The position numbers and the translations under genes were made by a program. A stretch of 11,859 nucleotides of DNA from Candidatus Cloacimonadota bacterium (GTDB lineage: Bacteria > Cloacimonadota > Cloacimonadia > Cloacimonadales > TCS61), in assembly GCA_030628755.1 (NCBI GenBank), contig DAOVQH010000041.1:1-11859 (forward strand), read 5' to 3'. A model generated the notes under the pieces. The model had not been told where the DNA came from and ran no database searches. It saw only the letters and a program-made list of their open reading frames with translations. Every line of letters starts with the position of its first letter. Within the stretch, counting starts at the first letter, position 1. This document shows, one piece after another, positions 6,595 through 11,859 of the stretch.

Positions 6595-6722
6595 GCTCTC
6601 TCACCGTTCGGCCCGTTCTCCGTCCGGCAGCTGCCGGACTGCGAAGGGTGAAAAGGTCTGAAATATGAAACGTAAGAAACTGACCGTTCCGAAGGTAGAA
6701 ACTGACCTTCGCAATGGTTGAA
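6595..6722. repeat. Structured repeat B, copy 2 (128 bp)
   Basis: Matches 4780-4898 with two substitutions, except that the tip of stem 1 is the perfect 18-bp palindrome GTCCGGCAGCTGCCGGAC (6622-6639) instead of GTAGCATAC. Stem 1 arms are 6601-6610 and 6642-6651; stem 2 arms are 6683-6696 and 6705-6718. It ends 34 bases before the peptidase start, so it lies in that gene's 5' untranslated region if transcribed. The 300 bases between the AlbA and peptidase genes consist almost entirely of repeats C, A and B. Confidence 0.88.
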
Positions 6723-6756
6723 CCTGTAGCGAAGAATACAAAGGAGTGCAAAAATC

Positions 6757-8865
6757 ATGAAAAGAAGTCTGTTAATACTGGTTTTATTACTATTAATTAG
6801 TTTTGTATTTGCTGATATTTCCCTAAATAAATACGGTCACATCGAGAGATCAAAATCGCAATCTTCAGCAAATTATTACATCGAAAATGGAGAATATTAT
6901 ATCGATATCGACGGGAATACTCTGATCGGGAATTCCCTTTTTGAAATTGAGAACGGCTACTTAACTTTAATTGCAATCGAAGAAAACGTTCCCACCTGGC
7001 TTAGGATTTACGATGAAAATGGAAACCTGAAATTTGAAAAAATCTTCAAAAAAGTGATAAATTTTACAACTTCCGAAAATAAGAAATACTCTGCTTTTTT
7101 TGATGGAAAAGATTTTCAGGTTCTTGATAATTCTACTTTTCAAATAGAACAATTTGAACGTTCAATAATCTTTGATATCGATAATTACGGTAATCCGATA
7201 TTTATCGATGATGAAGGCATAATCCATTTCAAAGGTAAAGTTTTTCGACTCGAAAGTATGCGTCGAGTCGAGAATGATTCTGAAAGCTCGAGTCGACGTC
7301 GTTCCACTCCTCTCGACTCGAAGATTCGCAAAGTGCTTTTTTATAATAATATCTCATTAATATTCACAGATAATTCTGTTTATCAAATCGATGATAAATT
7401 GGAAAAAATTCATTCGTTCAACGGAAAATTCTTTGAAGCAAAAATGATTGATAATTCGCTTTATTTTGTTGAAAAAATCAGGGAAAATGGAAATTTCATT
7501 TTTAAATTATATAAGACAGATGATTTTAAAAATATTGAGAAAATTCAAGAAAATATTTTAGAAAAAAATACTAATCGAACTCACGAGCCGATATTTTCTC
7601 CTCTTAATTATGGTGCACCGAATCATCCGTTCCCGGTCGGGAACAGTTATGGTGAGATCCAGCAGTATGGTTATAATCCATATCTTCATCCCGGAGTTGA
7701 TTTTCTGGGAGATGATTATCAGGAAGTTTACTCTGTGCATGATGGATTTGTAAAAGCTGTTCTTACAACCGGGGGTGATCCATATTGGCGAGTTGCAATA
7801 GCCAACGAAGATGTTTCCACAGAAACAGAAGGTTATCTTTATGCTCATCTGAACGAAGATTCGATTGTTCATACAGTTGGAGATAGTGTTACAGCCGGAG
7901 ATTTGTTGGGAACGCTTTATCCCTGGAGCTGGTATGATTTTACTCATATCCACTTTGCCCGATTGGAAGATGAAGGAACTATCTGGTTTGGAAACTGGTG
8001 GACGATTGATAATCCGCATGTGGATGTAATCAATATCCAGGATACGATTCCTCCGACTTTTGAAAATGCAATTGACAATGATCTTTTTGCTTTTCGCACA
8101 GATAGCGGAACTTATCTGGATCCTGATAACCTTTCCGAAGATTTTGATATAATTGTAAAATGTCATGATATTGAAAATTCAGATTGGCGGATCGATGTAT
8201 GGGACCTCAGTTTTTCTCTTCATCCTGCAGATAATCCTGATTCAACTGTTTATGAACAATTCTCATTTGCTTATGATATGCCGATTGATACATATTTCTC
8301 CAATTATTGGACTGATATCGTCCTTTATACTATCTATTCCCGCGATGCAACTTGCTATTCAATTGGGAATTATAATGAACGAGAATATTATCACATCATC
8401 ACAAATTCCAATGGCGATTCTCTGATAACAGAAGATGATGCGGATGAGATTTTTAATTCTGCTGATTTTCCGGATAGAGATTATTATTTCAAAGTTACTG
8501 TTCGTGATGCTTCCTTGAATGTAACTGTAGATTCGATGCTAGTTACTTTCAATAATGGAGTAATGTCAAACGATGAGATAACAGAAAATTCTGGTATTTA
8601 TCTATTTCAAAATTATCCTAATCCCTTCAACTCCGAAACAACGATTTACTTTAACACTGAAAACACTGAAGACACCGAAATAGAAATTTATAATGTCAAA
8701 GGACAGAAGATAAAAACACTTAATGTCACCATGGGTGGAGTCGAGAAGTCAATTACCTGGGACGGTACTGATGAAAACAACCATCCTGTTTCATCAGGAG
8801 TTTATCTCTATAAATTAAAATCAGGGAAAAAAGAAATGACAAAGAAAATGTTATTATTGAAATAG
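6757..8865 (+). CDS. Secreted M23 (LytM-type) metallopeptidase with type IX sorting domain
   Basis: A 702-residue exported protein. Residues 1-19 are a signal peptide (MKRS, a long Leu/Ile/Val core, then FVFAD). Residues about 30-280 are an unassigned region. An M23 peptidase domain (about 290-425) follows with all expected zinc and catalytic positions: His311 and Asp315 in HPGVD, His364 in YAHL, and His397-x-His399 in THIHF. It would cleave peptidoglycan cross-bridges or other extracellular peptides. After a beta-rich section, residues about 614-702 form a type IX secretion/FlgD-like C-terminal domain (QNYPNPFNSETTI, IYNVKGQKIKTL, SSGVYLYKLKSG, KKMLLLK). Start: ATG with AAGGAG at 6741-6746. 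Residues about 163-189, rich in Arg and Ser, are encoded by a palindromic element, and residues 633-641 by a 9-bp triplicated sequence (NTE-NTE-DTE). The active site predicts a working enzyme. Confidence 0.88.
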   Translation: MKRSLLILVLLLLISFVFADISLNKYGHIERSKSQSSANYYIENGEYYIDIDGNTLIGNSLFEIENGYLTLIAIEENVPTWLRIYDENGNLKFEKIFKKVINFTTSENKKYSAFFDGKDFQVLDNSTFQIEQFERSIIFDIDNYGNPIFIDDEGIIHFKGKVFRLESMRRVENDSESSSRRRSTPLDSKIRKVLFYNNISLIFTDNSVYQIDDKLEKIHSFNGKFFEAKMIDNSLYFVEKIRENGNFIFKLYKTDDFKNIEKIQENILEKNTNRTHEPIFSPLNYGAPNHPFPVGNSYGEIQQYGYNPYLHPGVDFLGDDYQEVYSVHDGFVKAVLTTGGDPYWRVAIANEDVSTETEGYLYAHLNEDSIVHTVGDSVTAGDLLGTLYPWSWYDFTHIHFARLEDEGTIWFGNWWTIDNPHVDVINIQDTIPPTFENAIDNDLFAFRTDSGTYLDPDNLSEDFDIIVKCHDIENSDWRIDVWDLSFSLHPADNPDSTVYEQFSFAYDMPIDTYFSNYWTDIVLYTIYSRDATCYSIGNYNEREYYHIITNSNGDSLITEDDADEIFNSADFPDRDYYFKVTVRDASLNVTVDSMLVTFNNGVMSNDEITENSGIYLFQNYPNPFNSETTIYFNTENTEDTEIEIYNVKGQKIKTLNVTMGGVEKSITWDGTDENNHPVSSGVYLYKLKSGKKEMTKKMLLLK
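7244..7322. repeat. In-frame palindromic element inside the peptidase gene
   Basis: Four copies of one 9-mer or its complement: TCGACTCGA at 7245-7253, TCGAGTCGA at 7263-7271, TCGAGTCGA at 7288-7296 and TCGACTCGA at 7313-7321. They form two inverted pairs arranged head-to-tail, and the ends can pair as well. The element keeps the reading frame and adds about 27 residues rich in Arg and Ser. It is much more GC-rich than the surrounding gene, which suggests an inserted repetitive extragenic palindrome that was tolerated. Confidence 0.8.
8653..8679 (+). repeat. Three-unit 9-bp tandem repeat in the peptidase sorting domain
   Basis: AACACTGAA, AACACTGAA, GACACCGAA encode Asn-Thr-Glu, Asn-Thr-Glu, Asp-Thr-Glu within the C-terminal sorting domain, in a likely surface loop between two strands. 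Confidence 0.8.
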
Positions 8866-8879
8866 ATAGGAGAAAGTTA

Positions 8880-10064
8880 ATGTCAAAAAGAACGATCGTT
8901 ACAATGCCCGGAGATGGCATCGGGAAAACCGTTTTAAAGGAAGCTATTCGAGTATTGGATGCAGTTGGCTTTGAAGCAGATTATATTCATGCAGATATTG
9001 GTTGGGAATTCTGGTGCAAAGAAGGGAATCCGCTTCCACAAAGAACTTTGGATTTACTGCACGAGCATAAACTTGGACTTTTTGGAGCAATTACTTCCAA
9101 ACCAAAAGCAGAAGCAGCCAAAGAACTTTCGCCTGAACTTCAAGGGAAAGGTTATGTCTATTATAGTCCGATTGTTGGCTTGCGTCAGCACTTTGACCTT
9201 TTTATCTGTATGCGCCCCTGTAAAAGTTTCAAAGGAAATCCACTTAATTTTATTAGAAAAGGAAAAGCTGGAACTATTGAAGAACCTGAGGTTAATGTTG
9301 TAATTTTCCGTCAGAATACTGAAGGATTATACAGTGGTGTTGAGTGGACAAATCCACCTGAAGAAGTTTATAATGCAATGAAGTCTCATCCAAAATTTAA
9401 AAAGTTTGAGTGGTGTCCAAAGGATGAATTAGCTATTTCTACACGTATCTTTACAAAGAAATATACAGAGAAAATTGTTCGAGCAGCATTTGAGCACGCA
9501 AAGAAATTTGGATATGGATCTGTAACAGTCTGCGAAAAACCGAATGTAATTCGCGAAACTTCAGGAATGATGCTCGCTATAGGAAAAGAGGTGGCAAGAA
9601 AATATCCGGGAATAGAATTCTGGAATACGAATATCGATGCTCAAATGATGTGGCTTACAAAGAACCCCGAGGATTACGGAGTAATAGTTGCAGGTAATAT
9701 GTTCGGTGATATTGTTTCTGATGGATTCGCAGGTCTTGTTGGAGGGCTTGGATTTGCCTGTAGTGCAAATATTGGTGATGAAGTTGCTATCTTTGAACCC
9801 ACTCACGGTTCTGCTCCAAAGTATGAAAACTTAAATCTATCCATCGTGAACCCGATCGCAATGATTCTTTCTGCCTGTATGATGCTCGATCACATTGGAG
9901 AAACAGCAAAAGCAACCCGCATTAGAAATGCAATAGCAAAAGTTGTAGAAGAAGGTAAAGTTCAGGCTTATGATATGCTCAAACTTCGCGGCTGTCAGGA
10001 AGTTCTTGAGCAAGGTGCTGCTTCCACAATAGAAATGACAGATGAGATAATTAAGAATTTGTAG
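8880..10064 (+). CDS. Isocitrate / homoisocitrate / isopropylmalate dehydrogenase family enzyme
   Basis: A 394-residue beta-decarboxylating dehydrogenase that interconverts a 2-hydroxy-3-carboxy acid with a 2-oxoacid plus CO2. Seen: GDGIG (11-15), substrate arginines Arg102, Arg112 and Arg144, EGLYSGVE with Tyr151, Lys220 in CEKPNV, metal aspartates Asp253, Asp277 and Asp281, and FEPTHGSAP at 305-313. Lys314-Tyr315 correspond to Lys344-Tyr345 of E. coli Icd, a marker of NADP preference. The substrate loop reads SPIVGLRQHFDLF (from 96), as in homoisocitrate and some isopropylmalate enzymes, and lacks the SxN of classical isocitrate dehydrogenase. The CEKPN motif replaces the usual HKAN. The exact substrate is therefore open. 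AGGAG at 8868-8872 gives a good start, 14 bases after the peptidase gene. A hydratase of the matching pathway step lies downstream. Confidence 0.85.
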   Translation: MSKRTIVTMPGDGIGKTVLKEAIRVLDAVGFEADYIHADIGWEFWCKEGNPLPQRTLDLLHEHKLGLFGAITSKPKAEAAKELSPELQGKGYVYYSPIVGLRQHFDLFICMRPCKSFKGNPLNFIRKGKAGTIEEPEVNVVIFRQNTEGLYSGVEWTNPPEEVYNAMKSHPKFKKFEWCPKDELAISTRIFTKKYTEKIVRAAFEHAKKFGYGSVTVCEKPNVIRETSGMMLAIGKEVARKYPGIEFWNTNIDAQMMWLTKNPEDYGVIVAGNMFGDIVSDGFAGLVGGLGFACSANIGDEVAIFEPTHGSAPKYENLNLSIVNPIAMILSACMMLDHIGETAKATRIRNAIAKVVEEGKVQAYDMLKLRGCQEVLEQGAASTIEMTDEIIKNL

Positions 10065-10095
10065 AATATATAAACTTCTGAAGTTTTAAATTTAT

Positions 10096-10119
10096 GTTCC
10101 CAAGCCCCAGCTTGGGAAC
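10096..10119. repeat. Perfect 10-bp-stem hairpin before the HD gene
   Basis: GTTCCCAAGC and GCTTGGGAAC pair around CCCA. Same family as 875-898 and 913-934. It ends seven bases before the AGGAG ribosome site of the HD-domain gene. No T-run follows. Confidence 0.88.
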
Positions 10120-10136
10120 GGATTTAGGAGAAAACA

Positions 10137-10682
10137 ATGAATATAAAAGAACTATGGCCAGAATTAGATTGGATAAAAGACGATGATCTCAGAGATAAAA
10201 CAGCTAAAACCTGGGAACTTGCTTTAGAAAGAAGCGTTCTCACTGCTGAAGACCTACTACAAATTCCATTCACATTACTTTGTGGTCCAGACCTGAAAGT
10301 AACGTTCATGGATCACAAAAGAGCAGTCGTCCACATTGCTAATGAAAGTGGCTTAAAAATGAAAGAATTCTTCAAAGATGAATTGCCAATAAATATGGAT
10401 GTTTTGATTGCAGGAGCAATTTTATGCGATGTTGGAAAACTTTTGGAATATGTTTTAGATGAAAATGGGAATGCTATTCAAGGAACTTATGGAAAATATC
10501 TAAGGCATCCATTTTCTGGAGTAGCATTAGCAGAGGAATGCGGAATCCCTCCTGAAGTTTGTCATATTATAGCTACTCATGCAGGCGAAGGTGATATGGT
10601 TAAACGTTCAACTGAAGCGTACATTGTTCATCATGCTGATTTTATGACTTATCTGCCGTTTAAGGGTAGATTGAACGTGTAG
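10137..10682 (+). CDS. HD-domain protein with altered HD doublet (CD)
   Basis: A 181-residue cytoplasmic protein of the HD phosphohydrolase superfamily. Visible conserved positions: His60 in DHKRAVVHIA, the GAILCDVGKLLEY segment, His124 in LRHPFSG, His148 in ATHAGEGD and Asp168 in HHADFM. In the canonical motif the segment reads HDxGK, but here the His is Cys97 (codon TGC) next to Asp98. Loss of that metal ligand could reduce or alter activity; cysteine can also bind metal. The remaining ligands are intact, so it is probably not a decayed gene. AGGAG at 10126-10130 supports the ATG. It lies between the dehydrogenase and the hydratase gene, so a link with that pathway is possible, but no substrate can be named. 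Confidence 0.8.
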   Translation: MNIKELWPELDWIKDDDLRDKTAKTWELALERSVLTAEDLLQIPFTLLCGPDLKVTFMDHKRAVVHIANESGLKMKEFFKDELPINMDVLIAGAILCDVGKLLEYVLDENGNAIQGTYGKYLRHPFSGVALAEECGIPPEVCHIIATHAGEGDMVKRSTEAYIVHHADFMTYLPFKGRLNV

Positions 10683-10687
10683 TGTAA

Positions 10688-10706
10688 AGCGACCAGCTTG
10701 GTCGCT
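10688..10706. repeat. Hairpin AGCGACCA/TGGTCGCT after the HD gene
   Basis: Perfect 8-bp arms (10688-10695 and 10699-10706) around GCT, just after the HD-gene stop. Paired with a second hairpin seven bases on. Confidence 0.85.
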
Positions 10707-10712
10707 GTAATT

Positions 10713-10731
10713 CTCGACCTAGCAGGTCGAG
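10713..10731. repeat. Hairpin CTCGACCT/AGGTCGAG before the hydratase gene
   Basis: Perfect 8-bp arms (10713-10720 and 10724-10731) around AGC, ten bases before the ribosome site of the hydratase gene. The CTCGA arm ends recall the palindrome in the peptidase gene, but the cores differ. Confidence 0.85.
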
Positions 10732-10753
10732 TTACATATCAAAGGAGAAAATT

Positions 10754-11859
10754 GTGGCTTTAACATTAATAGAAAAAATCATAGCAAATCACTCGAATAA
10801 AGAAGTAGTAAAGCCGGGAGAAATAATAGACATCGAGATCGATGTTCGAGTAGCGCGAGATTTCGGCGGTGCAAATGTTGTAATAAATTTGATTCATAAC
10901 AATCTGGAAATTGAAGATCCTTCCAAAACATTCTTCACATTTGACTGCAATCCAACCGGTTCTGACCAAAAGTATGCCGCAAATCAGCAATATTGCAGGA
11001 TGTTTGCCCGGGAGAAAGGAATTAAAATTTATGATGTGAATGCTGGAATCGGAACGCATCTCGTCATTGAAAAAGGTTTGGCACTACCGGGAAGCACAGT
11101 TATTTCCACTGATTCCCACGCCAATATTCTGGGAGCGATCGGAGCTTTTGGACAGGGAATGGGAGACCAGGATATTGCTGCTGCCTGGGCAAGCGGAAAA
11201 AGCTGGTTCAAAGTTCCCAAATCCGTTAAACTCACTTTAAAAGGAAAACGTCCTGAAAATATTTCTGCCAAGGATATTGTTCTAAATTTACTGAATAAAT
11301 TTGGAGCAAATAAGCTTCTGGGTTTTTCTGTAGAACTTTATGGAGAAGATGTTGAAAAACTTACGCTCGATGAAAGGATCACGGTTTCGTCGATGGCGAC
11401 GGAAATGGGTGCAATAATCATTTTGATCCCACCTTCAGATGAGATTATTAAATATTGCGAAGATCGTTCCGAGAAGAAACTGGAAAAGATAAAAGCAGAT
11501 ATTGATGCTTTTTACGATAAAGAATTCGAACTCGATTTCAGTAAGTTCATACCAATGGTTTCCAGACCCGGACACCCAGAAGATACAATCAATATTGATA
11601 AAGTAAAGAAGACTAAAATAGATTCTGCTTTTATCGGAAGTTGCACAAATGGAAGAATTGATGATATGCGAGTCACAGCAAATATCCTGAAAGACAGAAA
11701 AGTAGCTCCCGGTGTTGTTCTGAAGATAGTACCATCAACAGATGAAGTCTGGAATAAATGTTTGGAAGAGGGTTTGATAGAGATTTTCAAAAAAGCTGGA
11801 GCTTTGGTAGGTAATGCAGGATGTGCCGGATGTGCTGCCGGTCAGATCGGACAAAATGG
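10754..11859 (+). CDS. Aconitase/homoaconitase/LeuC-family hydratase, large subunit, cut by right edge
   Basis: Large subunit of a two-subunit [4Fe-4S] hydro-lyase that isomerises a tertiary to a secondary hydroxy-tricarboxylate. The frame starts at GTG 10754, six bases after AAAGGAG, and is open for 368 codons to the window end, where about 50 residues are missing. Landmarks: TLIEKIIANH at the start, STDSHANILGAIGAFGQG (118-135), GKSWFKVP (148-155), GSCTNGRIDDMR with cluster ligand Cys297, and Cys357-x-x-Cys360 in NAGCAGCAAGQIG. All three cluster cysteines are present. The substrate is normally set by the small subunit, which must lie outside the window. The adjacent dehydrogenase and citrate lyase genes favour aconitase or homoaconitase over leucine synthesis, but this is context only. 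Confidence 0.87.
   Translation, partial: MALTLIEKIIANHSNKEVVKPGEIIDIEIDVRVARDFGGANVVINLIHNNLEIEDPSKTFFTFDCNPTGSDQKYAANQQYCRMFAREKGIKIYDVNAGIGTHLVIEKGLALPGSTVISTDSHANILGAIGAFGQGMGDQDIAAAWASGKSWFKVPKSVKLTLKGKRPENISAKDIVLNLLNKFGANKLLGFSVELYGEDVEKLTLDERITVSSMATEMGAIIILIPPSDEIIKYCEDRSEKKLEKIKADIDAFYDKEFELDFSKFIPMVSRPGHPEDTINIDKVKKTKIDSAFIGSCTNGRIDDMRVTANILKDRKVAPGVVLKIVPSTDEVWNKCLEEGLIEIFKKAGALVGNAGCAGCAAGQIGQN

Noticed and set aside
6528..6758. Minus-strand ORFs across repeats A and B
   Set aside because: They read through repeat DNA with stem-loops and have no ribosome site or known domain. The open frames come from the repeat composition.
10072..10087. AAACTT-CTG-AAGTTT hairpin after the dehydrogenase gene as a terminator
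   Set aside because: Six-bp A/T-rich stem without a proper T-run; too weak to call.

Overview
The window looks like AT-rich chromosomal DNA from a bacterium of the Fibrobacterota-Chlorobiota-Bacteroidota (FCB) type, possibly a Cloacimonadota-like anaerobe. The best clue is the secreted peptidase at 6757-8865, which ends in a type IX secretion (Por/FlgD-like) sorting domain. The many small palindromic repeats at gene borders fit the same kind of genome. The phylum is an inference. All recognisable genes lie on the + strand.

Layout, left to right: (1) the C-terminal 60% of a lysine-ketoglutarate reductase, cut by the left edge; (2) a fused citrate lyase gamma-beta gene (CitD-CitE); (3) a MntA/HepT (nucleotidyltransferase/HEPN) toxin-antitoxin pair inserted between that gene and (4) citF, the citrate lyase alpha subunit; (5) about 660 bases without a gene, full of repeats; (6) a Schlafen-AlbA/HATPase/winged-helix regulator bracketed by 41-42 bp direct repeats; (7) 300 more bases of the same repeats; (8) a secreted M23 peptidase; (9) an isocitrate/homoisocitrate/isopropylmalate dehydrogenase-family enzyme; (10) a small HD-domain protein whose HD doublet reads CD; (11) the large subunit of an aconitase/homoaconitase/LeuC-family hydratase, started at GTG and cut by the right edge.

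The metabolic genes fit one carbon route. A reductive-carboxylating dehydrogenase, an aconitase-family hydratase and a citrate lyase would turn a 2-oxoacid into acetate plus a shorter 2-oxoacid. With 2-oxoglutarate this is a short reductive TCA segment. The neighbouring degradative-type lysine-ketoglutarate reductase raises a second, speculative reading: lysine breakdown by running the aminoadipate pathway backwards (2-oxoadipate, homoisocitrate, homocitrate, then acetate plus 2-oxoglutarate), with the citrate lyase acting on homocitrate.

The other striking part is the repeat architecture around the AlbA gene. A structured 119-128 bp repeat, a nested 36-69 bp repeat and even 12 bp of the citF 3' end occur on both sides of the gene, so the gene sits inside a larger direct duplication. 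Separate hairpin families mark the gene junctions, and one palindromic element lies in frame inside the peptidase gene.
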